DNA of 29,214 nucleotides. Origin: Entrophospora sp. SA101. Its lineage: Eukaryota > Glomeromycota > Glomeromycetes > Entrophosporales > Entrophosporaceae. Under the pieces are notes generated by a model. The model was not told the DNA's origin, made no database searches, and was given only the letters and a program-made list of their open reading frames with translations. The position numbers and the translations under genes were made by a program. Below are positions 8,850-18,644 of the stretch, in pieces (positions within the stretch are counted from its first letter, which is position 1; every line of letters starts with the position of its first letter). The stretch covers positions 7,248 to 36,461 of the forward strand of contig CAUDNR010004222.1 of the NCBI GenBank assembly GCA_958430865.1. Reading direction: 5' to 3'.

Positions 8850-10316
8850 TTAATCAGATTGGCTTTGGTTCGTTATTGGGGCTTTGATTGACTAGAAAAT
8901 TAAAAAATACAAATTACCCAAGTTTAATTAGATGGGCTCAACTCCAACAAATAATTATTAAAGCAAAGAATAAAATTACCTCATCTAGTTCTTGTTTCGT
9001 TTTATCTTCTAATTTTCTTATATCATCCAATGATAGACCAAACCATTTATCAGTCCAACAAAATAATTGTCTATGAAATCTTGTAAACAACGATTGCATC
9101 GTCTTTAAGAAAAATGTTAATGACTATTAGTAATGTTACAGTATATATGTACATATGAAATATATAGCTTACACTATGAATAAATGCTTCAATCTTGCTT
9201 TGAATCCCACGCCATTTGAATTCAACAGTTACAAGCTTATAACAAGTCATAACAGGTGTAACTTTATTCTATAATAATAATAATAATAATAATAATAACA
9301 TAAATATTATATCAAGGATTCAAACTTAAAAATTTAACTTTTTTTTATCGCACTTACGATCCAATCACCTTTCAATGGTCCTCTGCCAGTTTTTCTAGAA
9401 TGATACAAAGTAGGATCTTCATCTTCCTTATAATCCTTTTGATCAATTGTATCATTTGCCACGTCAATTATTATAACTTTACGTTGTTCAAGTAAATCTT
9501 GTGGAAGATTTAATACCTTTAAAATAAATAATTATTATAATTACTATAATAACAGAAAAAATTAAAAATATATAAATATATATAACACACATTATCTATT
9601 TCACCGCGACTATCATTCACGTGCATAGTTTCTGTAATTAATTTAAAATTTTCTTTCATATAACCATTCTGTTTGGGAAGAAAAATAAAATCATCTTTTA
9701 ATACATACATATACTTATAAACTTATAACTACAGTATATAATAATACTTACGGTTAAAACTTTTGAAAATATTAAGAAAAATTTTATTTAATAAATTCAC
9801 CATTAATACCGGGTAAATATGATTATATAATTTATTTTCTCTCAAGAAATGTTTATTTTTTACCTGTTTTACAATGAGGATATGCGTTCCATGCCTCTTC
9901 ATATAATTCAAGAGCTCCACTAGGTGCCAAAACTCGAATAATGGATGGAACTTTGCTGATAGGTTAAAAAAATTTATACATTACATATATTACTAGAATC
10001 AATTAAAGTGTCTGTTCTAAATAAATTTTCTATCACAAATTCAATTTTTCTTAAAACAAACCTAGAAAGTTGATAAATTTTATATGTGTATTGTCCTTTT
10101 CCGTTTTCATTTTCATAGGGTTCATTCTTAACCACTTTCACTCCTTCACCTCCACCAGTTTCAGCTTTTGAAGCTTCAGCAACTGCGTACAATTGTGCAA
10201 TCTATACACACACAATCAATTCAATATCAAATATAATGTTATAACTATCTTATTTTTATTACCTGATATTCTTCTGATGTGCAATTATTTATTACCCTAT
10301 ATTCTTTAATAATCAT
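8850..10316 (-). CDS. Class I START-like phosphatidylinositol transfer protein
   Basis: Nine exons (10263-10316, 10062-10201, 9864-9955, 9752-9759, 9591-9668, 9358-9516, 9173-9268, 8980-9102, 8850-8891) give 263 residues, close to the 270 of human PITP-alpha. It carries I-I-K-E-Y-R-V at the N-terminus, [50 protein letters not shown] and [12 protein letters not shown]. Residues equivalent to Thr59, Lys61, Asn90 and the Glu248 region of PITP-alpha, which contact the inositol headgroup, are kept. The Trp-Trp membrane-docking pair (203/204) is Trp-Arg here. The family exchanges PI and phosphatidylcholine between membranes and supplies PI to kinases at Golgi and plasma membrane. Exon four is 8 nt. 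The last exon encodes a poorly conserved 13-residue tail. The gene ends 123 bp from the convergent KISH gene. Confidence 0.95.
9273..9299. repeat. (ATA)n microsatellite in a PITP intron
   Basis: A pure trinucleotide run sits just inside the 3' end of the intron preceding exon 7 of the PI transfer protein gene. A similar (TAA)n run lies at 7511-7535 at the 3' end of an intron of the SANT gene. On the sense strands both make a TTA-rich pyrimidine-type tract next to the acceptor. Confidence 0.75.
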
Positions 10317-10560
10317 TTTGATAAAATAAATTATTTTATTAAAAGATTTGGTTAATTAATAATGGAAAATCGTCCGAAATTTAAAAATGTTGAATCGTAC
10401 GTGACACGGCCAATCAAATTTCGACTTTTTCTATATATTAACTAGTACTAGAACAAAATTTTAAAGAAAATTTCAGAGGTTTTGGTGACGCATATTATAT
10501 CAAATCACGTGTCAATAAATTAATTATCCAATAGTATATTAATACATATTAATATCGTAA
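10317..10560 (-). promoter_or_regulatory. Promoter region of the PI transfer protein gene
   Basis: Upstream of the minus-strand start at 10316 are a CCAAT-type box (GGCCAATCAA, about 10407), a TGACGCA motif (about 10485), and an inverted pair CGTGACAC (about 10398) and CACGTGTCA (about 10506). The second half contains the E-box/G-box CACGTG. Assignment is by position and motif only. Confidence 0.35.
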
Positions 10561-10840
10561 TATATAGATGAGACAAGATAAAAAATTTTTTCCCCAAATT
10601 TTTTTGTTTACATAAAGATGTATATATCTATTCCCAAGTGTAGCTCTCCTCCATCTCAAGTGAAGTTTATCTTTAAGTGAAGTTTTCATAATTCCTTCAT
10701 TTAAAAATAATATCCCTCACTTGGGAAGGATGTTTCTCCCCTTCCCCATGTCTTGTATATATAAACTATTTATCAGAAACAATTCTAAGAGAGTACGTTA
10801 TAAACTCGGATTTCCTTGATGAATTGGTGACTGAAGAAAA
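10561..10840 (+). promoter_or_regulatory. Possible plus-strand promoter with inverted TCCCAAGTG
   Basis: TCCCAAGTG at about 10631 recurs inverted as CACTTGGGA at about 10717, and AAGTGAAGTTT occurs twice between them. A pyrimidine-rich stretch and a TATATATAAAC box near 10756 follow. This order looks like a fungal promoter, but the ORF downstream (10841) is short and its neighbourhood is broken, so it may be a fossil promoter. Confidence 0.35.
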
Positions 10841-11460
10841 ATGAACTTCTTATGGATGTGTAAATCTCCGAAAATTTTATTTACTATCAATTTAGAAATC
10901 ATGTTCAGTGTCAGCAATGATGGTTATTTAACTTTTGGACTATTTGAAAAAATTTTAAATATATTTATTGTTGGAGACTCAGATGATACAAATAAAATGC
11001 AAATTACTTTGAAACATGGATGGTCATGTAAAAAAATTATCTCATAAAAGGTAAAAAATTTTTCTTGATATTCCTTCAACTATATTATGGAAAGTTGATT
11101 CGTATTAAAAAATATTTTACACAATTTTAATTAATTTTTAATTAATTTAGATTTGCTTCACAATCAGATTGAAGCTGAGATTTTTTTTTAACAATAATCA
11201 TGATTATTGTGATGATGAAGACAATCCAATTGTTTTTTTCAGCTGCTACCTATTATAGAAATAATAAACCAGTAACATATATATCTGTGGTGATGTTGAT
11301 AATACTAATGACAATAAAAGTGGTATTTCTGATGTTGATGGGTATTATCATGTAAATGAAGTATTTTGGAATAGGAAACGAGTATATTGTAATGGTGAAC
11401 ATCCCAATCCATAACCTATCAAAAAGATGTAATTGTGGAAGTTGGACCATCAAATAAAAT
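10841..11460 (+). pseudogene. Unrecognised, probably broken coding region
   Basis: A 68-residue frame at 10841-11047 opens M-N-F-L-W-M-C-K-S-P-K-I and contains F-S-V-S-N-D-G-Y-L-T-F-G-L-F. It has a compact beta-rich look, loosely like the N-terminal header of Crinkler-type proteins, but I cannot confirm that. Downstream, codon-like pieces (S-D-A/V-D-G-Y-Y, and V-N-E-V-F-W-N-R) occur in shifting frames up to about 11460 with stops between them. A promoter-like stretch precedes the ATG. It is best read as a degenerate gene of unknown family. Confidence 0.3.
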
Positions 11461-12356
11461 AATTTGTATCATAGGTTTTTTAAATGACATTCCTCCCACA
11501 ATATAAAAATAATTTATTTAAAAATGAAATATTGTTTGAACATGTAGTTTTTTTTAATATTGGATGCATTTATAATCATGCTATTATTAGATTAATGATG
11601 AATTTTATTTATTAAAAATAAACAGAGTGGACTGAAACCAAAATCAAAAAATTTATTATACACAAAGGACTTAAGTTTTTGGTTGAAACACTTTTGGCAA
11701 AAAATAATTTTTATGGGCCCAAACTACTTATAAAAAATATTGAGAAGCCCAAACTATTTCCAAAGCTGTTTTTTTTTTCAAAAATAGTTTGGACTGGAAA
11801 CCTTACAAAGGACTAGCAAAAATAATCATAAAAAGTGAAAGATTTGTTCTTGAATCAGAATAATTTTTTTTTGTAGTTTTAATCACTTTCCTTTGGTTTA
11901 ATAAAACTTCAATAAGATTAATATCTCTCTTAATATTTTTTGTCTTTTTTAAGATATTAGTTTTTTTAAAAAAAATTTATTGTTTTTAATTAATTTTCAA
12001 ACATATATATATAGTGATTAATTTTAATATATATAAATAATAATTATGAAATTGAGAAGTTATTTAGTGTCCACATTTGTTGTCTTTTGATAAAAATTTA
12101 ATCTATTTTAATATTATTTAATTCCTGAAAATCATGTTCGGAATTCTTCTGAGATTTATACTTTTAACAGCATACAGTCAAACTGAACCACTATTAAACA
12201 ATTTTGCTTTATAATGATGCAAAATTGGTTAACTAAAACATAATTAATAAAATCACCTTGTTAAGCCAAATTCAATATAATTCGATAAACTAAACTTAAG
12301 GTTTGATGTTGATGATTATAAACCAATTTTAAAATTCGACTTATAAAGATAAAACC
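11461..12356. other. Intergenic with a hairpin, no gene seen
   Basis: CCAAACTATTT at 11749-11759 and AAATAGTTTGG at 11782-11792 form an 11 bp perfect inverted repeat with a T-rich loop. A partial third copy (CCCAAACTAC) is at about 11718, and GGACTGAAACC (about 11633) resembles GGACTGGAAACC (about 11791). This looks like the ends of a small degraded repeat. The rest is AT-rich and featureless. Confidence 0.45.
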
Positions 12357-14012
12357 ATGACAAACATTTTAGAAACACAACAACAAGAAAATAAAGAAAA
12401 AACTATTAAATAAAATTGCCGATTTAGAAAATAATTAGCAGATAAAGATAAGTAAAGAGAAGAACAAATAGAAGATCTGAAACATAAAATCTGACATGTA
12501 ACAGGCCAGTCTCTTGATGAGAATGGTGAAGTTAGCATGTATGCTCCTAGGGGAACATGATGATACAAAAGACTAAATAAGAAATGAATGGATGAAGGGA
12601 AATTAAGAATGGCAGTAGATCCAAATGAAACTAGGGAATGTGCCAAAAATTGTAAAAGAGTTTGGTTTGATAACATTACAATTGAAGAAATGTTAGATGG
12701 TTTGATTGAAAGTTCAAATGAATTAGGTTCAGAATGTTTAGATTATGTTGGAAAGTTAAGTAGTTTAAATGCTCAAAAGTATGAACAAAAAAGAGAATAC
12801 AAAGAGAAGTTAAATGAAAAAGAAGAGCAGATTAAAAATTTAGAAGCAGAAAAAAATGAACTAGTAGCATGGGTAGAAGAGTTGGAAGATGAGGTGGAAA
12901 TGGAATGAGAAGAAGCTAAGAAAGCACTAGATGAAGCAATGGAATGGAGAAAGCAGAATTAGAAAATGCTGGCAATGAACTTTTGAGGCAATTATACAAA
13001 GAACATAAGAAAAATAAGAACCAAAAAGAATACATTGAACAATTGGAAACAAAACTGTATGGGCAAGAATAACCACTGAGAAAAGCACTTGAAAAAAATG
13101 CAAATCAAAAAACAGAAATTGAGGATTTACAGGGAAAACTAGGTTCAATTAGTAAACTATATTTGGACAATAAACCTTCACCAAAATCAACAAGCAAATT
13201 CAAAATCTTTAAAGAAAAAGCAAAAACTAAATTCCAACACTTAATAGAAAAAACCAAATACCAAATTCAAGAGTTATTGACTTGAATAGAAGTTAGAGTC
13301 AAGTAATTATGAGAGGACTCCTTTACACAAATTTGGGTTTAGAAGAGTGAAACAAAGAAGGAACTTGTGATTTTTGGTCCCATTTTGAAAATAATGAAAA
13401 TCAATCAATCTGTCAAATGAGAACACAAAGTAAAATGACTGAAGAGTTAGTAATGTTGTATGTGAAATTGAAATATTATGGAGTGGGGTGAAATTCTGAT
13501 TGGCTAATTTGAATTTCACACATGTAAATTTGAATTTCACACATGTAAATTTGAATTTCACATATGTGAATTGTGAATTCACATATCATTTTCACGTACA
13601 ACAGTAACAAATGATTATGTTTGCCAAAAATGTAAAGAGAAATTTGAGAATGATGAATTACCAAAATGTAAAAGATGTAAAAGGTTAGAGACTAAATTAA
13701 ATAGAGATACTCTTTGTGATTGTGTTAGAAATAATGAAGATGTGGGGAGACCATATGCTTTTTATGAAAGGCAAATAAATTCTTTAAGAGAAGAATTAGC
13801 CACTGCAGAGGAAGCCCTAGAAGTTGAAAGAGAGGAGGTAGCCAAATTTCAAGAAAAATCTGAAGAGTGAAGTAAAAAACAGAAACAAGAGTTATTGGAT
13901 AAGATAAAGAGTTTAGAAGAAAAAATTAAGCAACTAGAAGAGGAAAACAAGACATTAAAAGATCAACAGAATGGTCAAATTGCTCAAATTGAAGTTAAAG
14001 AGACTAAAAGAT
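12357..14012 (+). pseudogene. Broken coiled-coil protein with Cys-pair zinc motif
   Basis: An ATG at 12357 opens M-T-N-I-L-E-T-Q-Q-Q-E-N-K. Stops interrupt it until about 12588. From 12588 to 12908 a clean 106-residue frame contains E-E-M-L-D-G-L-I-E-S-S-N-E-L-G and a long heptad coiled coil rich in Glu and Lys. The coil continues in another frame to about 13290. After an interruption containing a 21 bp triplication (13508-13570), coding sense resumes at about 13600 with a zinc-type pattern C-Q-K-C, C-K-R-C, C-D-C within about 45 residues, then R-P-Y-A-F-Y-E-R-Q and another coiled coil ending near 14012. At least two frameshifts and several stops show it is not functional as read. Long coiled-coil proteins of this sort look like a repeated family, possibly carried by a mobile element, but no transposition domain is visible. 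Confidence 0.6.
13508..13570. repeat. 21 bp unit tandemly repeated three times
   Basis: Units at 13508-13528, 13529-13549 and 13550-13570 begin TTTGAATTTCACA. The first two are identical; the third changes the end so that TTCACATATGTGAA becomes a perfect palindrome. GTGAATTCAC, another palindrome, follows directly. The unit length is a multiple of three and lies inside the broken coiled-coil gene. Confidence 0.9.
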
Positions 14013-14086
14013 GATCTTGATTGAAAATAAAAAGTAATTGAGGAAATTTCCCTGTGTATAAATTGAAATTCATTTTAACTATAAAA

Positions 14087-14349
14087 TTATTTTTCTTCTA
14101 AGGATTTCTGCTTTTTGTTAGGTAATAATACACCTTCATTCTGCTTCTTTTTTTAATGTTTATTATTTTTCTTTCTTGGTAAATTTCATAGGTAATCTTT
14201 TCTTTTCTTAGATAAGCTTCCAGTGTTTGAGTATCATTTATTTTAAAAATATAAGGAGCAATTTTTTCACCTTGTTCCTTTTTCAAAATACTTCTGATGG
14301 TACTATAATTTTTTGGTTCCATAGTAGATCTGATATAAATGAGTTTCAT
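14087..14349 (-). pseudogene. Small Lys-rich ORF with a frameshift, unrecognised
   Basis: A frame starting at 14349 encodes M-K-L-I-Y-I-R-S-T-M-E-P-K-N-Y and continues with K-I-N-D-T-Q-T-L-E-A-Y-L-R. The open frame stops at 14098. A one-base shift within the A-run around 14146-14153 would instead give a better-looking end with N-E-G-V-L-L-P-N-K-K-Q-K and a stop at 14087-14089. It points at, and ends 75 bp from, the broken coiled-coil gene, so both may belong to one decayed element. I do not recognise the family. Confidence 0.4.
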
Positions 14350-14354
14350 ATTAA

Positions 14355-14466
14355 CTATTTTTATATAAGGGTAATTCTATATATCACTTAAGATAACAAA
14401 TTATAATCACATTACAAATTTTGATCCCTGAAATCTTTGGTAATACCAATGTTCACTTTGTCTGGT
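14355..14466. repeat. Interspersed repeat, copy A
   Basis: TATTTTTATATAAGG, then a TTCTATAT...TTAAGA segment, then TTTTGATCCCTGAAAT and AATGTTCACTTTG correspond in order to a second copy at 20415-20562. The inner part differs by an insertion. Copies are diverged, so this is an old dispersed repeat. Here it lies immediately upstream of the minus-strand small ORF. Confidence 0.6.
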
Positions 14467-15180
14467 TTTGTTGCAGCATGCCCCATATGATTATTATAAT
14501 TATAATGATTGTTTCTATTATAATAAAATATGTCTTAATAACTTCCATAATTAGATGGTTTGATAAAATTTAATTAGCATTTATATATTCAGTTACTCTT
14601 AATTAGTGATCACTTTGACGTTTTTATCACTTAAAATTTTACTATTGTCACTGATTTGTTGGCTAATTCCGAATTTTAATTTGTTTGTTTGTTTGTTTAT
14701 TCATTATTTGTTTATTTATTTCATTTAATTTACTTGTATTACATTTTCATATATTAATGTTTATTATTTATTATTTATTTATTTCGTGTAACGTCGTCAA
14801 TTAGAGCTAAATCGTAATTAGAATGCTAGATCGCAATGAAACTGCTACTAATTAATTTAATTGTACACAGGAAACTTGAGTTCAATATACTTGTGAAATA
14901 ACCTTTTTTGTAATAAATTTAATAAATAATAACATAGAATAAGTTAATAGATTAGTTTCGACTAACAAACAAGCATTTTCTTAAAATCACTAAACAAAAT
15001 CGTTCGCTAATAAAACTAATTCGTTGGTAAATAAGCCCCAAATAATAATTGGTGACACTATGTTTTAATCAGTAATCTAGAATTTTGATTAGTAATCTGA
15101 AAAATAAGTTTGGCCTTAAGAATAAAAATAATTATTAAAGTTCAGAATCTGAATATGTGGCTTATTTTTTAGCCCATTGT
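14467..15180. other. Intergenic, no gene seen
   Basis: AT-rich sequence with a (GTTT)n-like tract at about 14680-14770 that degenerates into ATTTATTT repeats. No coherent frame, splice pair or RNA structure was found. Confidence 0.55.
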
Positions 15181-15410
15181 AGATCATAGGGTAGGGTGAT
15201 CATGTGACAACACCTGAAATTTTTATGTCCTGCGGATCTTCCCATTGGTTGATCTGAAATTTTTCATATAACCCGAGTACATAATTTAGCCGTCGATTAT
15301 TATATATAGTATTTGGAAAAAACCTGACTGTATCTATGTGTAAAATTTGGGTTATGATAGCTCCACAAAAGGGATATGTCGATTTAATATCGTGATTTTT
15401 TTTTTCCAAT
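15181..15410. other. Compositionally distinct island, probable old repeat
   Basis: This stretch is noticeably richer in G and C than its surroundings. A 69-residue frame on the minus strand (15200-15409) runs through it, but it shows no recognisable domain and has stops just outside. I suspect a fragment of a dispersed element, which a search of the genome would decide. Confidence 0.3.
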
Positions 15411-15855
15411 CAAAAATAAAAAACAAAAATTGCTTTTGTAACAAATGCAGGTTTTCGCAACTAATCATTAAAATAAAACTAATGGTTCTAATAAAATTTA
15501 GTGATTCAAAAAATTAATAATTCGAATAAATAATATTAATATGTAATAGTAAACGGTCATTTATTTATATTATAAAGTATTTTAAAAATTTCAATTGTTG
15601 CTGCGTCCGATTATGTGTATATGCACACCGATAATCCAAATATTTTTTCTTTATCAATCTATTTTTCTAGTGATAATAATAGCAGAAACAATTTGAAATT
15701 TTTATTTTTCTTAAGTCATAGTACCATTAACATAGTGGTAGTAATATAGATTATAATTATTGTAATTTATTATTATCTTGTTAAACTTTTAATAACAACA
15801 ATAATATATATAGAATTTGTTGCATCAAACTGTGAATTAATAATATTTTATATTT
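15411..15855. other. Intergenic, no gene seen
   Basis: AT-rich DNA without coherent open frames, conserved motifs or inverted repeats that I could detect. Confidence 0.5.
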
Positions 15856-16017
15856 TATAACCGAATAAAACGAGTAATTCAAATAAAACAGATAAAACAG
15901 ATAAAGTGAATAATTCTAAAACGAATAATTCGAATAAACGAACAATTTGAATAAAACGAGTAATTCGAATAAAACGAATAAAACGAATAAAAGAATAAAA
16001 AGAATAAAAGAATAAGA
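15856..16017. repeat. GAATAAAAC-type degenerate satellite
   Basis: The motif (C)GAATAAAA and variants such as CGAGTAATTCGAATAAAA and CAGATAAAA are repeated about fifteen times with period 9-10 bp or doubles of it, ending in (AAAGAATAA)n. The strand bias (A-rich top strand) is constant throughout. Confidence 0.8.
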
Positions 16018-16589
16018 ATTTGTATTAAGATTAGAAACTCTGCCTAGCTAGCAAAGTAAAAAAAAAAACGAGTATTTGGATCAAGAATTAGGACATTTAT
16101 CGATTTTTTGTCTCATCAACAAAACAAAACAAAAAAAAAATTTCTATGCATGGTTTCTTTCAATGAATTCATTTAATTTAAGCAATCGCAGGAAATTTGA
16201 TCACACTACAATGTATCACACCACCTTGTTAGTGTTCCTATCCGAATATTAATATTAATATTCACATTAATTGACATATTCAAAATTGGCAACATTTTCA
16301 GCATTTTTGATTCGAATTTTCGAACATCCGTAATAGTAATAGTAATATTTGTAATACTTAAATTGATAAATTGAAAATAAATGCCTTGCATTTTAATTAA
16401 TGATAAAGAATCAAATTCTGATTTTCTCCAAAAGAGTCCATTATCAATATAAACCACCAAATAAAAAATACAAAACTTTGACGAAACATGGAAGACTCAG
16501 AGAAAGCCATATTTGAGATCGGTCTTATTGAAGAAGGAAATGAACGACATGAAATGTTGTTGTGTTAATAAAAAAATAAAGTATATATC
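16018..16589. other. Intergenic, no convincing gene
   Basis: The 84-residue minus frame at 16206-16460 is dominated by Ile, Asn and Thr from repeated ATT/AAT runs and is probably chance. A 26-codon plus frame near 16488 opens M-E-D-S-E-K-A-I-F-E but ends quickly. Neither has support. Confidence 0.45.
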
Positions 16590-16800
16590 ATGCATGATAT
16601 CCAAAAGTAAAAGCATTGGGGTTAGGATTAATACTAATTTGAAAAAATTTAATGTTAATTCGAACGTATTAGTATTAATTTGAACATATTAGTATTAATT
16701 CGAAATTCAAATGTTACGAATATTCGAAATTGTTGGTATTACGAATATTCGAAGGTATCCCAGATACTCGAGAGTATTACAAGCATTCGGTTTAATAAAA
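16590..16800. repeat. TTAGTATTAATTCGAA repeat cluster
   Basis: Near-copies of (A)TTAGTATTAATTYGAA occur around 16625-16710. They are followed by three or more copies of TTACGAATATTCGAA, which contains the palindrome GAATATTC, at about 16713-16752. The cluster lies 360 bp upstream of the PEX5-like gene. Confidence 0.65.
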
Positions 16801-17158
16801 GCCTACCAATGAAAGCTCACCTTGCAATTGTCACAATCTCAATAATTTGAATATCTTAGCAATATGCCATTGCATGAAACAACAATTACGTTACAAAAAC
16901 AAATTGCGCAACAAAAATAATTACAATTATAATTATAAACTACTATAAGGAGACTGTCAAGGAATCAAAAGGCAAGAATCTGCGCGATCAACTCGAAATT
17001 TTAACATAAAAAAAATAATATCTAACTAAAATAAAATAAAGTTAGGTGACACCGATTTAATTCATTGTATTAAAAGTGTCAAAACAAAGCACTAATGTAG
17101 TTATTGCGTACTTCATTTTTCAAAATAATTTTTACGCCCATCATTACATCTTTACAGT
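16801..17158. other. Upstream region of PEX5-like gene
   Basis: No exon with the Trp-x3-Phe/Tyr motifs expected for a PEX5 N-terminus is visible in any plus frame. CTTTACAG directly before the start codon has the form of a splice acceptor, so a 5' leader intron or a distant upstream exon cannot be excluded. No TATA box was assigned. Confidence 0.45.
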
Positions 17159-18202
17159 ATGGGAGATGAACCAACGTCTTCTCAATCCGAGAAATATCAT
17201 TTCCAGTCATCCAATCGCTTTCTAACCATTTCCAGATTATCATCGATCGAAGCATTACGACTAGGGCCTATAGAGTATATCTTAGCGTTGGAGGCAGATG
17301 TTCAATCAGACCCAAAGAATGCAACTGCATGGTTACAGTTAGGAATTAAACAACAGGAAAATGAGCAAGAAGAACAAGCAATAGCTGCTTTGAAAATGGC
17401 GATCTCGTTGGACCCTAAACTCTTAAATGCTTGGCTTTCATTGTCAGTCTCTTACACAAATGAACGTCGTCGTGAGGAGGCATATAATGCATTAAAATCA
17501 TGGATTGAAAATAATGACAAATATAAACATATTTTAGAACGTCAAGATCTACAAGTTGATGATAATGACCAACATAGGTTCATCACAGGATTATTTCTGG
17601 AAGCTGCTAATATACCAGATCCTGGAGAAAATCTTGACCCAGATGTACATATTGGCTTGGGGATCTTGTATAATATGTCAAAAGAATTTTCCAAAGCTAT
17701 AGATTGTTTCAAATATGCTCTTACAAAAAGACCAAACGTAATTAATTGATTGATTAGTTATGATAATAACTATCTTATTGATTATTATATTTTTTTAAGA
17801 AAATTTTAATAAACGATTAATTTTTTTCTATAGGATTATGTATTATGGAATAAACTTGGAGCCACATTGGCCAATGCAAAACAACCAGAAAATGCAATAG
17901 ATGCATATTTGAGTGCACTTAAAATCAATCCGCTCTTTATAAGAGCCAAATTTAATTTGGCAATTACATTGGTTAACTTGAAGAGATTCAAAGAAGCTGT
18001 TCAAAATTTGTTGCAGGCACTTTCACTACAGGCTAGAAATGAAAGAGGATTGGAGAAGGATGATAGTATATCAGGTGATGAGATGAGTTCAAACATTTGG
18101 AATACACTCAGGATGTGTCTTAGGTTCTTGAATCGAACCGATTTAATTCCAAAATGTGATGCTAGAAATTTGAATGGGTTTAGACAAGATTTTGAATTTT
18201 AA
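17159..18202 (+). CDS. PEX5-like PTS1 receptor, TPR domain only
   Basis: Two exons (17159-17737, 17834-18202) give 315 residues. After about 12 residues comes the Y-x-F-x-x-x-N-x-F block that precedes the TPR array of PEX5. The array follows: A-T-A-W-L-Q-L-G, E-N-E-Q-E-E-Q-A-I-A-A-L, V-S-Y-T-N-E, the linker with G-L-F-L-E-A-A, D-P-D-V-H-I-G-L-G-I-L-Y, A-I-D-C-F, L-W-N-K-L-G-A-T-L-A-N, I-R-A-K-F-N-L and A-L-S-L-Q. Residues equivalent to human Asn378, Asn489, Lys490, Asn497, Arg520, Asn524 and Asn531, which hold the C-terminal SKL-type signal, are present. TPR1 is shortened: the usual A-A-L-A-F-E-A-A-V-Q is L-A-L-E-A-D-V-Q after a compressed helix. The N-terminal half that binds PEX14 and carries the ubiquitinated Cys is missing. 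It could be a short paralogue, a soluble co-receptor, or a gene whose 5' exons were lost. Confidence 0.9.
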
Positions 18203-18640
18203 TAATTAATAAAATTTTCAAATTTGTGATATATATATTCATTTTATTTATTAATTACTAATAGAATTTTTTTTCCTTTAATTTATCACTCGTTTTTAAA
18301 GTAATAGTCAAAAACACTTTGTCATAAAAAATTATATTATCAGTCAGTTAGCTATTTATTATATTTACAAAAAAATAATTAATTAATACTATACTTGCAA
18401 TAAAACATTGTGTGTGACAAGATTCGAATTTGAATTTAGTGAGCGAGACTAAATTCCAGGCTTAATAAAGATTTTGTTTTCAATGTCAATATTATGTTAC
18501 GTTCCATATGTTACGTATTTTATAATTACAACTCTCTATAGAGAACATTTTCCTTTTGTACCATAGTTTTATTGATAAAAATAGGAAAATTATGTTCATA
18601 CAAATTATATTTACAAATTATTATTATTATTACTTTTACA
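18203..18640. other. Intergenic between convergent genes
   Basis: 3' flank of the PEX5-like gene, AT-rich. CTCTATAGAG at about 18533 is a perfect 10 bp palindrome. No open frame of interest. Confidence 0.5.
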
Positions 18641-18644
18641 AATT

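Noticed and set aside
13307..13664. Two minus-strand ORFs across the 21 bp repeat
   Set aside because: Created by the repeat read in two frames; the coding signal is on the plus strand.
16206..16460. 84-residue minus-strand ORF
   Set aside because: Ile/Asn/Thr simple repeats from ATT-AAT tracts, with no domain or splice support.
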